Below are positions 1 to 8,531 of a stretch of DNA of 64,000 nucleotides, one piece after another; the first letter of the stretch is position 1, and the number at the start of each line of letters is the position of its first letter. Source of the stretch: Rhodobacteraceae bacterium DSL-40 (GTDB taxonomy: Bacteria > Pseudomonadota > Alphaproteobacteria > Rhodobacterales > Rhodobacteraceae); the NCBI GenBank assembly GCA_003258405.1, contig QKPN01000021.1:23340-87339 (forward strand), given 5' to 3'. The translations under genes and the position numbers were made by a program. Below the pieces are notes generated by a model. The model saw nothing but the letters and a program-made list of their open reading frames with translations. It was not told where the DNA came from and searched no databases.

Positions 1-1
1 C

Positions 2-448
2 ACGAAGAACGGGCTGATGGGGGTCGAGGCGGTGATCTTCTTCGACCCGGCGCGCGCCTGGGAATTCGAGCTCCGGCGCAAGCGGGGTGGGCATCTCTTC
101 TCCAAGCATCGCTATCTCGCCGTGCAGATGGAGGCCTGGCTTTCGGACGGGCTCTGGCTCGAGCTGGCCAGCCGGGCCAATGCGCGGGCCGCGGCCCTTG
201 CCGCCGGGATCGCGGCGCTGCCCGGCGCCCGGCTCGATCATCCGGCTGAGGCCAATGCCGTCTTCGCGGCCTTTCCGCGCGCCGGCCATCGGGCGCTGCA
301 GGCGGCGGGCGCGCGCTACTACCTCTGGCCGGGGCATCAGAGCCTCGAGGGGCCGGGCGAGGTGCCGCTTTCGGCGCGGCTGGTCTGCGACTGGAGCACC
401 GAGGCCACAGAGGTCGAGGCGCTGCTCGCGGTGCTTGCCCGCGCCTGA
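2..448 (+). CDS. ltaE: Low-specificity L-threonine aldolase, C-terminal part (5' cut by window edge)
   Basis: A PLP enzyme that splits L-threonine or allo-threonine into glycine and acetaldehyde in the cytoplasm. The window opens inside the gene: the reading frame is already open at base 2, where the codons read T-K-N-G, the usual position of the PLP-binding lysine. It is followed by the family segments EAVIFF and RKRGGHLFSKHR. About 149 C-terminal residues are present and the end is normal. The first in-frame ATG (base 17) lies after the catalytic lysine, so it is not the true start. Assignment to the beta-eliminating lyase family is secure; the exact substrate preference is inferred from the family. 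Confidence 0.85.
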   Translation, partial: TKNGLMGVEAVIFFDPARAWEFELRRKRGGHLFSKHRYLAVQMEAWLSDGLWLELASRANARAAALAAGIAALPGARLDHPAEANAVFAAFPRAGHRALQAAGARYYLWPGHQSLEGPGEVPLSARLVCDWSTEATEVEALLAVLARA

Positions 449-523
449 TCCGGCGGGCCATGTTGCGCAGACGTGGGGCGCGCGGCATGTTGCGGCGCGC
501 GGGCCGTCGAAACGGGGAACCAG

Positions 524-1459
524 ATGCAGGACGAGCGGATCGATCCAGCGGCGCTTGCCGCCTTTCTCGAGCGGCTGAGCGCGGAGATCCTGGAGCGCGG
601 CGACTGGGGCAAGGTGGCCGACTACATCCCGGAGCTTGCCGCCATTGATCCGGCGCAGTTCGCGATTTCGGTGGCTCTGGCCGACGGCACCCTGGTGTCG
701 GCCGGGGCCGATCGGGTGCCGTTCTCGATCCAGTCGGTCTCCAAGGTCTTCACCCTGGCCTGCGTGCTCGGGCGGCAGGGCGGGCAGATCTGGCAGCGGG
801 TGGGTCGGGAGCCCTCCGGCTCGCGCTTCGATTCGATCCTGCTGCTCGAGCTCGAGCGCGGCAAGCCGCGCAATCCCTTCATCAATGCCGGCGCCATCGT
901 CACGACGGATGCCCTCCTGGAGGGGCGCGAGCCGAAGGCGGCGCTGAGCGAGATCCTGACCTTCCTCCAGAGCGCCTGCGAGGATGTGACGGTGCGCATC
1001 GATCCGGCCGTGGCGCGCTCGGAGCTCGAGACCGGGTTTCGCAACATCGCGCTTGCGAACTATCTCAAGTCCTATGGCAATCTCAGGAACCCGCCCGAGC
1101 TGACGCTCGGGACCTATTTCCATCAGTGCGCGATCGAGATGACGACACGGCAGCTCGCGCAGGCGGGACGGGTGATCGCCGGTCTGCCCGGCGCGCCCAA
1201 GATCCTCTCGGTGATGAATGCCCGGAGGCTCAATGCGCTGATGATGACCTGCGGCCATTACGACGGGTCGGGGGATTTCGCCTATCGCGTCGGCCTGCCG
1301 GGCAAGAGCGGGGTGGGGGGTGGCATCCTGCTGATCGCTCCCCGGCGGGCTTCGATCGCAATCTGGTCGCCGGGGCTCAACGGCTACGGCAATTCCCAGA
1401 TGGGCACTTTCGCCGCCGAGCAGCTCGCCCGCTTTACCGGCTGGTCGAGCTTCGGATAG
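524..1459 (+). CDS. glsA: Glutaminase
   Basis: Hydrolyses glutamine to glutamate and ammonia. At 311 aa it has the standard length of serine-dependent glutaminases (beta-lactamase fold). The S-x-x-K catalytic pair is visible as S71-V-S-K74, and further family segments follow: NPFINAGAI, ANYLKSYGN, MTCGHYDGSG, GLPGKSGVGGG. I chose the ATG at 524 rather than the longer in-frame start at 473 because homology begins there and a GGGGA-type ribosome site precedes it. It stands alone on the plus strand, facing a leftward hydrolase gene. Confidence in function is high; physiological role (acid tolerance or nitrogen recycling) cannot be told from sequence. Confidence 0.93.
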   Translation: MQDERIDPAALAAFLERLSAEILERGDWGKVADYIPELAAIDPAQFAISVALADGTLVSAGADRVPFSIQSVSKVFTLACVLGRQGGQIWQRVGREPSGSRFDSILLLELERGKPRNPFINAGAIVTTDALLEGREPKAALSEILTFLQSACEDVTVRIDPAVARSELETGFRNIALANYLKSYGNLRNPPELTLGTYFHQCAIEMTTRQLAQAGRVIAGLPGAPKILSVMNARRLNALMMTCGHYDGSGDFAYRVGLPGKSGVGGGILLIAPRRASIAIWSPGLNGYGNSQMGTFAAEQLARFTGWSSFG

Positions 1460-1500
1460 CGCGCGCGCCCGTTTCGGGTTGCGATCCTGTCTGAAACGTC

Positions 1501-1516
1501 CCGGGCTCGCGCCCGG
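1501..1516. terminator. Possible bidirectional hairpin between convergent genes
   Basis: A 6-bp GC stem (CCGGGC/GCCCGG) with a TCGC loop lies between the ends of glutaminase and the convergent hydrolase, directly beside the hydrolase stop codon. No T-tract follows on the plus strand, so intrinsic termination is only a possibility. Confidence 0.3.
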
Positions 1517-2347
1517 TCAGCCGCCGCAGGGGCGGGCGTGCCGGACGGAGCCGGGGGCGATCATGTCGAGGATCGCGTCCGCCACACGGTCGGGATGGGT
1601 GATCGGTCCCATGTGATCGACGCCCGGAAGGCTGAGGCTGCGCGCGCCGGGAATGCGGCCTGCGATGACTGCATTGATCCGGCGGACGACCGGAGGGGAC
1701 GCGCCGCCGGCAAGCAGCAGCACCGGGCAGCGGATGCGGCCGAGATCGTCGGGGTGAATTCGCGCCACCGCCGGGTCGAGCAGGCAGAGATTGCTTTCGA
1801 GCGTGAGCGGCAGGGCCTTCATGATCGAGGCGGCGCGTTCGGTGGGCAGGCTTTCCCAGGGCGTGCCCCAGCGGTCGAGGAAGGCCCGCGCCGCGGTTTC
1901 CCAATCCTCGTCGAGCGCGGCCTCGAGCGCCTCGGCCGCATCGCGCCGTTCCTGGGCATGGGCCTCCGGGTCGGTCTCGGCGAGGAGCGAGAACTGCACC
2001 GGCTCGAACAGTGTGAGCGAGGCGACGCGCCCGGGATGCTCCGCTGCGAGCCGGAGCGCCACGGTGCCGCCGAAGGAATGGCCGATCACATGGGCGGGCG
2101 CCTGGCCCTCGAGGAGGCGGAGCGCGTCGGCCAGCGCCTCGTCCTGCGTGGGAACGGCCGGATCGTGGGTGGTGGCGCCGTGGCCGGGCAGGTCGGGGGC
2201 GCGCATGGCGAGATGGGTGGAGAGCCGGGCCATGACACCCGCCCAGGCACCGGAATGGGCGAGGCTGCAATGGAGCAGGAGCGCGGGCGGCCCTTCGCCC
2301 GCCTCGCGCCAGGAGAGGGTGCGGCCTCCGAATTCAAGACTGGGCAT
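1517..2347 (-). CDS. Alpha/beta-fold hydrolase
   Basis: A 276-aa cytoplasmic hydrolase with the nucleophile elbow G-H-S-F-G-G (serine at residue 91), an N-terminal oxyanion region near residues 24-32 (LLLHCSLAHSG), the DLPGHG segment near residue 52, and a C-terminal VDHMG that supplies the likely catalytic histidine. This pattern fits the haloperoxidase/esterase-like branch of the fold. The substrate is not predictable. Its stop is next to the end of glutaminase, and its start lies 8 bases from the end of the upstream DsbA-like gene, so the two are probably co-transcribed. Confidence 0.85.
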   Translation of the reverse strand: MPSLEFGGRTLSWREAGEGPPALLLHCSLAHSGAWAGVMARLSTHLAMRAPDLPGHGATTHDPAVPTQDEALADALRLLEGQAPAHVIGHSFGGTVALRLAAEHPGRVASLTLFEPVQFSLLAETDPEAHAQERRDAAEALEAALDEDWETAARAFLDRWGTPWESLPTERAASIMKALPLTLESNLCLLDPAVARIHPDDLGRIRCPVLLLAGGASPPVVRRINAVIAGRIPGARSLSLPGVDHMGPITHPDRVADAILDMIAPGSVRHARPCGG

Positions 2348-2355
2348 CGGCGGGC

Positions 2356-2955
2356 TCAGGCGCCGAGCGACGCGAGATGGGCCTCGAGATGCGGGAGCCG
2401 GTCCTGGCCCCAGAAAAGCTCGTCGCCCACCGCATAGGTCGGTGCGCCGAAGACGCCGAGGCGAAGCGCTTCGTCGGTGTTGCGCTGGAGCGTCTCGACA
2501 CCCGAGAGCATGCCCTTGTCGGCAATGCCCGCCTCGAAGCCCGCCGCGGTCAGGCAGTCGCGGACCACCACGTCGTCGGCGATGTCACGGTCTTCGGCCC
2601 AGACGGCCTTCAGGAAGCCATGCGCGAGCTGGCCGAGGTCGCCGCCGCCGGCTTTCGATGCCGCGATGAGGGCGACGGAGGCGGGCACCGGGTTGGTCGG
2701 GAAATAGAGCGGCTGGAGGTTGATCGGCAGGCCCTCGAAGCGCGCGACGCGGGCGAGATCCCTGAGCCGGTAGGCCTTGCGGCTCTCATGGCGCTCGGCA
2801 AGGGGCGCGGTGCCGGTCTCGGCGAAGATGCGCATGAGCTCGACCGGGCGGTAGGCGATCTCCGCGCCATGCCGGGCCGCAATTGTCTCGAGCTTCAGCC
2901 CCGCAAGATAGGCGAAGGGCGAAAGGGGAAAATAGTAATAGTCGATCGTGGTCAT
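2356..2955 (-). CDS. DsbA-family protein, 2-hydroxychromene-2-carboxylate isomerase-like
   Basis: A 199-aa thioredoxin-fold protein of the HCCA isomerase / kappa-class GST group: it starts MTTIDYYYFPLSPFAYLAG, has R-P-V-E-L-M-R near residue 40 and ends in the cis-Pro segment GVFGAPTY followed by FWGQDRL. The two active-site cysteines of true DsbA are replaced by S-P-x-A, as in the isomerases, so a glutathione-dependent isomerase is more likely than an oxidoreductase. The frame stays open upstream to 3162, but homology and a purine-rich site support the ATG at 2955; the extension would overlap prs. It is followed closely by the alpha/beta hydrolase in the same direction. Confidence 0.85.
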   Translation of the reverse strand: MTTIDYYYFPLSPFAYLAGLKLETIAARHGAEIAYRPVELMRIFAETGTAPLAERHESRKAYRLRDLARVARFEGLPINLQPLYFPTNPVPASVALIAASKAGGGDLGQLAHGFLKAVWAEDRDIADDVVVRDCLTAAGFEAGIADKGMLSGVETLQRNTDEALRLGVFGAPTYAVGDELFWGQDRLPHLEAHLASLGA

Positions 2956-3070
2956 GAACCTGCGCTCCGGAACGGCTTCGGGTGCAAGGTGAAGGACAAA
3001 TCTGGGGGTTTGCAAGGGGGGCCCACGGTGATAACCCACGCGCCAAGTCAGGATCCCTTCGCGTGAGGCA

Positions 3071-4102
3071 ATGCCCGTGATGAACCCCATCTTCAAGCCC
3101 AAGCTCATCGCCGGCAATTCGAACCAGACGCTGGCGCGCTCGATTGCCCGCCGGATTTCCATTCACCGCGGTGAGCCGGTGGATCTGGTGCACGCCCGCG
3201 TGGAGCGGTTCAACGACCAGGAGATCTTCGTCGAGGTCTTCGACAATGTGCGCGGCGAGGACATGTTCATCATCCAGTCGACGTCGAACCCGGCGAACGA
3301 CAACCTGATGGAACTGCTCATCATGTGCGATGCACTGCGCCGTTCCTCGGCGCACCGGATCACCGCCGTGATGCCCTATTTCGGCTATGCGCGTCAGGAC
3401 CGCCGCTCCAAGGCCCGCACGCCGATCAGCGCGAAGCTCATCGCGAACCTCCTGACCCAGGCCGGCATCGCGCGGGTGCTCACGATGGATCTGCACGCCG
3501 CCCAGATCCAGGGCTTCTTCGACATCCCCGTCGACAACCTCTATGCCGCGCCGGTCTTCGCGCTCGACATCAAGTCCAATTTCAAGGATCTAGACCGGCT
3601 GACGGTGGTGTCGCCCGACGTTGGCGGGGTGGCCCGTGCCCGTGAGCTGGCAGAGCGAATCGGTGCTGACCTCGCCATCGTCGACAAGCGCCGCTCGGCG
3701 CCGGGCGAGATTGCCTCGATGACGGTGATCGGCGACGTGCAGGACCGGATCTGCATCATCGTCGATGACATCTGCGACACGGCCGGCACGCTGGTGAAGG
3801 CTGCGGATCTGCTGAGCTCGCAGGGCGCCTCGGAAGTCCACGCCTACATCACCCACGGGGTGCTCTCGGGGCCGGCGGTGGAGCGGGTGCGCAATTCCTC
3901 GATGAAGAGCCTCGTCATCACCGACTCGATCGCGCCGACCCAGGAAGTGCGGATGACGCCGAATATCCGCATCGTGCCGGTGGCGCCGCTCTTCGGGCAG
4001 GCGATCCTCAACATCTCGAACGGCACCAGCGTTTCCTCGCTCTTCGGCGCCGACACGCTCGAGCCGATCTACGAGGCGCTCTACCCGACCGCCGCGGCCT
4101 GA
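3071..4102 (+). CDS. prs: Ribose-phosphate pyrophosphokinase (PRPP synthetase)
   Basis: Makes PRPP from ribose 5-phosphate and ATP, feeding purine, pyrimidine, histidine and NAD synthesis. Family marks are clear: N-terminal [10 protein letters not shown] near residue 47, [11 protein letters not shown] near 102 (flexible loop), [11 protein letters not shown] near 139 and the PRPP-binding loop [10 protein letters not shown] near 229. Length is 343 aa, in the usual range for alphaproteobacterial enzymes. Two ATGs (3071 and 3080) are possible starts; GAGG lies just before the first. It diverges from the DsbA-like gene. A core housekeeping gene with no sign of damage. Confidence 0.96.
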   Translation: MPVMNPIFKPKLIAGNSNQTLARSIARRISIHRGEPVDLVHARVERFNDQEIFVEVFDNVRGEDMFIIQSTSNPANDNLMELLIMCDALRRSSAHRITAVMPYFGYARQDRRSKARTPISAKLIANLLTQAGIARVLTMDLHAAQIQGFFDIPVDNLYAAPVFALDIKSNFKDLDRLTVVSPDVGGVARARELAERIGADLAIVDKRRSAPGEIASMTVIGDVQDRICIIVDDICDTAGTLVKAADLLSSQGASEVHAYITHGVLSGPAVERVRNSSMKSLVITDSIAPTQEVRMTPNIRIVPVAPLFGQAILNISNGTSVSSLFGADTLEPIYEALYPTAAA

Positions 4103-4280
4103 GCGCCCGGCCTCGGACCACGCAGGCGGCCTGCCCGCCGGACGTGGTACTGGACATTTAAATTCCAGAATTGCAATGTGCGGATGGATTGGGGAGTCCA
4201 TCCGTGCATTTCGGCATGCGATCGCCATCCAGACCCAGCAGCGCAGATATCTCGCGCGCCGTCAGGACAGGAGAAGGACC

Positions 4281-5975
4281 ATGCCGGATCACGCAGCCCT
4301 CAAAACGACGCCACCAGAGTCCAGGAGACCGGCGGCCGGCGCGGGGTGGACGGGTCTCCTGACGCTGGCCATCGCCTTCTTCGGGCTTGGCGCCGCCGCG
4401 CATGCGGAGGTGGATGTGACGGCGCTCGTCACCGAGGGCACGGACATGGTGCCGGCCTGTTCAAGCTGTCACGGGGTGGACGGACTGGGCGATGCCGATG
4501 TCGGTGCCCCGATGATCGCGGGGATGAACGCGGAGTATCTGGCCGCGATGCTTGCGGCCTTCGCGGATGGGACGCGGGTCGGCTACACGATGAACGGGAT
4601 CGCGCCCGAATTGAGCGCCGAGGAGATGGCCGGGCTTGCGGCGCATTATGCGGCGATGCCTGCCAGCTCGAAGGACTGGGAGATTGACGCGGCCGCGGCG
4701 GAAGCGGGCGGTGCGATCGCCCATAACGGAATCGTTGCGGCCGGGGTGCCCGGCTGCGTGTCCTGCCATGGGCAGAACGGGGAGGGCACGGGCGGGGTCT
4801 TTCCGCGGATCGCCGGGCAGTTGCCGGACTACATGACGGCGCGGATCGAGCTCTGGAGCACCGGCGAGGATGAGCCGGACACGCCGGAGGAGGCGATCAT
4901 GGCGCGGATCGCCACGTCCGCGCCCGCCGATGCCATGGCCGAGGCGATCGCCTATTTCGCCGGGCTCGATCCGGCGGCGGGTCCGGACCTGGGCTATCCC
5001 GTGCTCGACACCGAATGGCCGGTCCAGAGCTACAACACCAAGCCGCTGCCGGACGAGATCATCTGGTCGAAGGCCGAGGCGGCCTATGCGGCGCAGGAGA
5101 AGCGGCTGGCGGATCCGAACCTCTACGAGCACGTGCCGCCCGCGTTCTCGGAGATCCCCGAGGGCGATCTGGGTGACATGATCCGGCTGGGCCGGGAGAT
5201 CTTCACCAATACACAGGCCCTGAAGGGCACCTTCGTCGGCAACGACCTCACCTGCAGCAACTGTCACATGAATGCGGGTGCAAACCCGAACGCGGCGCCG
5301 ATCTGGGCGACGGCGGTCGATTTTCCGGCCTATCGCAGCAAGAACAAGCATGTGAATACCCTGGCGGAGCGGATCGCGGGCTGCTTCCGGTATTCGATGG
5401 ACGGGACCCCGCCGCCGGCGCAGCACAAGGTGATGGTGGCGATCGAGAGCTACATGACGTGGCTGGCCACCGGCGCGCCCCTGGGGGCGGTCCAGAAGGC
5501 GCGGGGCTATGTCTATCTGCCCATGCCGGGCGAGACTCCGGATTACGCGCGCGGCGAGGCGGTCTATGCGGAGCGCTGTGCGGTGTGCCATGCCGAGGAC
5601 GGCTCCGGTCTGAAGCAGGGCGACCGGGTGGTATTCCCGCCGGTCTGGGGGCCAAACTCCTACAACTGGGGCGCGGGCATGCACCAGATCGAGAAGGCGA
5701 CAGGCTTCATCAAGGCGAACATGCCGCTGGGCAACGCGAATCTCACCGATCAGGAGGCCTGGGATGTGGCGCTTTATATCGACAGCCAGGAGCGTCCGCA
5801 GGACCCGCGCTGGCTGGGCAGCGTCGAGGCGACGCGCTGGGCGTTCCACAACAATGTCAGCACCTATGGGCTCGAGATGCCCAGCGGTCTGATGGGCGAC
5901 ACTGGCGCGCCGCTCGAGAAACCCGCGCCGCAGCCCTGGGCCAACTGGAGCAGCCCCTGGAAGCCGGCCGAGTAG
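4281..5975 (+). CDS. tsdBA: Four-heme TsdBA-type thiosulfate dehydrogenase fusion
   Basis: A 564-aa periplasmic cytochrome c. Residues 22-42 form a Sec signal peptide ending A-H-A. Two CxxCH hemes (C60-H64, C159-H163) lie in a c4-type diheme domain resembling TsdB, and two more (C325-H329, C433-H437) in a C-terminal domain resembling TsdA, the enzyme that oxidises thiosulfate to tetrathionate. The TsdA part has the segment R-I-A-G-C-F-R-Y-S-M with C368 where TsdA carries its unusual cysteine heme ligand. A TsdB-TsdA fusion is known from Marichromatium purpuratum. The ATG at 4281 follows AGGAGAAGG; an upstream in-frame ATG at 4176 lacks this. No other sulfur genes are nearby. Catalysis is inferred; it could instead reduce tetrathionate. 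Confidence 0.78.
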   Translation: MPDHAALKTTPPESRRPAAGAGWTGLLTLAIAFFGLGAAAHAEVDVTALVTEGTDMVPACSSCHGVDGLGDADVGAPMIAGMNAEYLAAMLAAFADGTRVGYTMNGIAPELSAEEMAGLAAHYAAMPASSKDWEIDAAAAEAGGAIAHNGIVAAGVPGCVSCHGQNGEGTGGVFPRIAGQLPDYMTARIELWSTGEDEPDTPEEAIMARIATSAPADAMAEAIAYFAGLDPAAGPDLGYPVLDTEWPVQSYNTKPLPDEIIWSKAEAAYAAQEKRLADPNLYEHVPPAFSEIPEGDLGDMIRLGREIFTNTQALKGTFVGNDLTCSNCHMNAGANPNAAPIWATAVDFPAYRSKNKHVNTLAERIAGCFRYSMDGTPPPAQHKVMVAIESYMTWLATGAPLGAVQKARGYVYLPMPGETPDYARGEAVYAERCAVCHAEDGSGLKQGDRVVFPPVWGPNSYNWGAGMHQIEKATGFIKANMPLGNANLTDQEAWDVALYIDSQERPQDPRWLGSVEATRWAFHNNVSTYGLEMPSGLMGDTGAPLEKPAPQPWANWSSPWKPAE

Positions 5976-6214
5976 GAGGCGGGGCCCGGGGTCGGCCCCG
6001 GTTGGCAACATGCATGAGGGGCGGAGATCGCCCCGCTTGCCCCGGGCCGGAGGGAAGGGTGCAATGCCGCCCGGGCTGAGGCCGCTTGGCTGCGGCGAGC
6101 CCTGCGCGTTCCGGTTTCGGCAACGCGCGGTTTCGCGAACGCCCCCTGCCGCGCCCGGCCCGCGCGCCTATCTTCCGCAGAGCGCCGATCTGACGGCGGG
6201 ACGGGAGAGAGGGC

Positions 6215-7744
6215 ATGACCTCGGGACTTCACCACGTGACGCTCATCACCCGACGGGTGCAGGCGAATGTCGACTTCTACGCGGGCTTTCTTGGCCTGCG
6301 GCTCGTCAAGCGCACGGCCGGGTTCGAGGATGGCGAGCAGCTTCATCTCTTCTACGGTGACGGCGGGGCCTCGCCCGGCTCGCTGGTGAGCTTTCTCGTC
6401 TGGGAGGACGGGGCGCCGGGGCGCGTCGGCCATGGCCAGGTGGCGGAGATCGCCTTCGCGATCCCGCCTGCGTCGGTGGGCGACTGGCTCACCCGGGCGC
6501 TCGATCACAGGGTGCGTTCCGACGGTATCTCGCGCGAGTTCGGCGAGACGGTGCTGCGGCTTCGTGACCCCGACGGGGTGATCGTGAAGCTGGTGGCGGC
6601 GGATCTGCCGCCCGATGTGCCCTGGGGCCGGGCGCCTGCGCGGCTGCGCGGGGTGACGCTCTGGTCGGAGCGTCCGGCGGAGACGGCGGCGTTTCTTGCG
6701 CGCTTCGGCTATCGTGCGGGGCCGGTGGAGGGGGGCGTGCAGCGGCTGGTGTCGCAGCGGGATGCGATCGACATCCGCGATGCGGGGGGCTTTGTCGAAG
6801 GGCTTCCGGGCACCGGAACGGCCGATCACGTGGCGTTGCGGATGGCCGATGATACGGCTCTCGCGGCGGCGCAGGCGGCCCTCACCGCCGACGGGCCGGT
6901 GACAGCGCACGACCGGCTCTATTTCCGCTCGCTCTATGTGCGGGAACCTGGGGGCGCGCTGATCGAGCTTGCAACCGACGGGCCGGGATTTGCCGTGGAC
7001 GAGGCCCCGACGGCACTGGGGCAGACGCTCCGCATTCCGCCCCACATGACGGACCGCGCGGCGGATCTCGCCGCGATGCTGCCGCAATTCGCCCTGCCGG
7101 GCGAGGAAAGGAGACCCATGCGAGACCTGCCGTTCGTTCACCGCTTTCACACCCCCGACGATGCCGATGGCTCGGTTCTGCTGCTGCTCCACGGTACGGG
7201 CGGCCATGAGGCGAGCCTGATGCCGCTCGCCCGGCGGCTCGCGCCGCGTGCAACGCTTCTGGGCGTGCGGGGCCGGGCCACCGAGGAGGGCATCGCGCGC
7301 TGGTTCCGGCGGATCACTCCGACCTGCTTCGATCAGGCCGACATCCGTGCCGAAGCGGAGGCCTTCGCGGCGTTCCTGGAAGGGGCAGTTGCGGGCTACG
7401 GGCTCGATCCGGCGCGGATCACCGCGCTGGGCTATTCCAATGGCGCGAACTTCGCCGCTGCGCTGATGGGGCTCCATCCCGGCCTGCTGCAACGGGCGAT
7501 CCTGCTCCGGCCGATGGCGGCGCTCGACGATCTGCCGGAGGCCGATCTCGCCGGCGTGGAAGTGCTGAGCCTCTCGGGAGAGCGTGACCCTTACGGGCGG
7601 TTCGCGCCGCGGCTCGAACAGTGGCTCGCCGCACGGGGGGCGGATCTCACCGCGGAGGTGCTGGCCGCGGGGCATGAGCTCACGGATGCAGATCTTGCGC
7701 GGGCCGGGGTCTGGCTCGCGCGGACAGGGGCCGCTGCGGCGTGA
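6215..7744 (+). CDS. Ring-cleaving VOC dioxygenase fused to a phospholipase/carboxylesterase-type hydrolase (MhqO-MhqD-like)
   Basis: A 509-aa two-enzyme protein. Residues 1-296 are a double-VOC extradiol-type dioxygenase with the likely iron ligands H7 (LHHVT), H205 (ADHVAL) and E251 (LIELATDGPGF). Residues 302-509 are an alpha/beta hydrolase with a GTGGHE oxyanion loop, the nucleophile elbow G-Y-S-N-G-A and a final GHELT histidine. Bacillus encodes these as separate neighbours, mhqO and mhqD, in its quinone-stress operon. The junction contains a strong ribosome site (GAGGAAAGGAG, 7101-7113) just before an in-frame ATG at 7118, so the hydrolase may also be made alone. It converges on an FMN reductase and a second dioxygenase. 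Substrate is inferred: substituted hydroquinones. Confidence 0.82.
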   Translation: MTSGLHHVTLITRRVQANVDFYAGFLGLRLVKRTAGFEDGEQLHLFYGDGGASPGSLVSFLVWEDGAPGRVGHGQVAEIAFAIPPASVGDWLTRALDHRVRSDGISREFGETVLRLRDPDGVIVKLVAADLPPDVPWGRAPARLRGVTLWSERPAETAAFLARFGYRAGPVEGGVQRLVSQRDAIDIRDAGGFVEGLPGTGTADHVALRMADDTALAAAQAALTADGPVTAHDRLYFRSLYVREPGGALIELATDGPGFAVDEAPTALGQTLRIPPHMTDRAADLAAMLPQFALPGEERRPMRDLPFVHRFHTPDDADGSVLLLLHGTGGHEASLMPLARRLAPRATLLGVRGRATEEGIARWFRRITPTCFDQADIRAEAEAFAAFLEGAVAGYGLDPARITALGYSNGANFAAALMGLHPGLLQRAILLRPMAALDDLPEADLAGVEVLSLSGERDPYGRFAPRLEQWLAARGADLTAEVLAAGHELTDADLARAGVWLARTGAAAA

Positions 7745-7758
7745 CCCAAGAGATGCCT

Positions 7759-7788
7759 TCACCGTGAAAATGACGCTTTTCACGGTGA
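7759..7788. repeat. Perfect 12-bp inverted repeat in convergent gap
   Basis: TCACCGTGAAAA and its exact reverse complement are separated by six bases (TGACGC). It lies just after the fused dioxygenase-hydrolase gene. There is no T-run after the stem on either strand, so it may be an mRNA 3' stabilising hairpin or a protein-binding palindrome rather than a terminator. Confidence 0.6.
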
Positions 7789-7824
7789 GGTTCCGACGCC
7801 CCGGTTGAAGGGGCTGGAATTTCT

Positions 7825-7875
7825 GCGAAGACCGGCCTGCAAAGGGCCGGTCTTTCGCGTCTCGCGTTTGCTTTT
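7825..7875 (+). terminator. Likely intrinsic terminator of the dioxygenase-hydrolase gene
   Basis: A stem of 13 pairs with one bulged T (GCGAAGACCGGCC paired with GGCCGGTCTTTCGC) is followed by a T-rich stretch, GTTTGCTTTTTC. It sits between two convergent genes and could act on both strands. Confidence 0.6.
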
Positions 7876-7895
7876 TCGGGGTGGCTCGAGGTGCC

Positions 7896-8435
7896 TCAGA
7901 GGCTTGTGGCGAAGCCCGCGAGGAAACTCCTGAGCTGGTCGCGGATCGCCTCGTCGGCGAGCGCGCCGCTATCGTCGAAGACCTTGCCCGCGCGAGAGAC
8001 CATGAGCTTCTGGCCGAACCAGGGCCGGGTGCCGAGGGTGCGCAGGACCGGGAGCCAGTGGGCCTGGGCGAGCACGGTGCCGAAGCCGCCGGGCGATGCG
8101 CCCATCACTGCGACGGGCTTGTCGCGGAAGGCCGCGCCGCCGTCGCCGCGCGACATCCAGTCGAGCGCGTTCTTGAAGACGCCCGGCACGCCGTTGTTGT
8201 ATTCCGGGGTCACGAGCAGCAGGCCATCAGCGGCGGCGAGCTGTTTCTGGAGGGTCACGACCGCCTCGGGCAGGCCGTCGCGGGCCTCGTCATCGGCATT
8301 GTAGAGCGGCACGCCGGCGATCGAACCGATCTCGATCTCGACGCCCTCGGGGGTGGCTCCGGCGGCGGCGTGCAGGAGCGCCGTGTTGTAGGAGCCTTTC
8401 CTCAGGCTGCCACTGAGGCCGAGAATGCGGGTCAT
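7896..8435 (-). CDS. NADPH-dependent FMN reductase / quinone or azo reductase
   Basis: A 179-aa flavodoxin-fold enzyme. The FMN phosphate loop is G-S-L-R-K-G-S-Y-N near residues 9-17, and the TPEYNNGVPGVFKNALDW segment near residues 76-93 is diagnostic of the ChrR/azoreductase-like NADPH:FMN reductase family. It probably reduces quinones by two electrons, avoiding redox cycling. It lies 96 bases downstream of a ring-cleaving dioxygenase on the same strand; a LysR gene diverges from that pair, so shared control is likely. In Bacillus, azoreductase is induced with mhqNOD by the same stress, which supports this reading. Confidence 0.88.
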   Translation of the reverse strand: MTRILGLSGSLRKGSYNTALLHAAAGATPEGVEIEIGSIAGVPLYNADDEARDGLPEAVVTLQKQLAAADGLLLVTPEYNNGVPGVFKNALDWMSRGDGGAAFRDKPVAVMGASPGGFGTVLAQAHWLPVLRTLGTRPWFGQKLMVSRAGKVFDDSGALADEAIRDQLRSFLAGFATSL

Positions 8436-8531
8436 GGTCGTCTCCTTGTCATGCGCCGTCCGGCGCGGGCGCCGGGGCAGGTGAACAGCACCCGGGGGCG
8501 GGGCGCAAGGGCCGCCGCCCCCGGGCGGGGT

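Noticed and set aside
5986..6001. CCGGGG-TCGG-CCCCGG hairpin after the TsdBA gene as terminator
   Set aside because: Six-base stem without a T-run; such GC palindromes are expected by chance in this composition.
4461..6011. Long minus-strand frame opposite the TsdBA gene
   Set aside because: Antisense to CxxCH heme motifs; Arg/His-rich composition typical of shadows.
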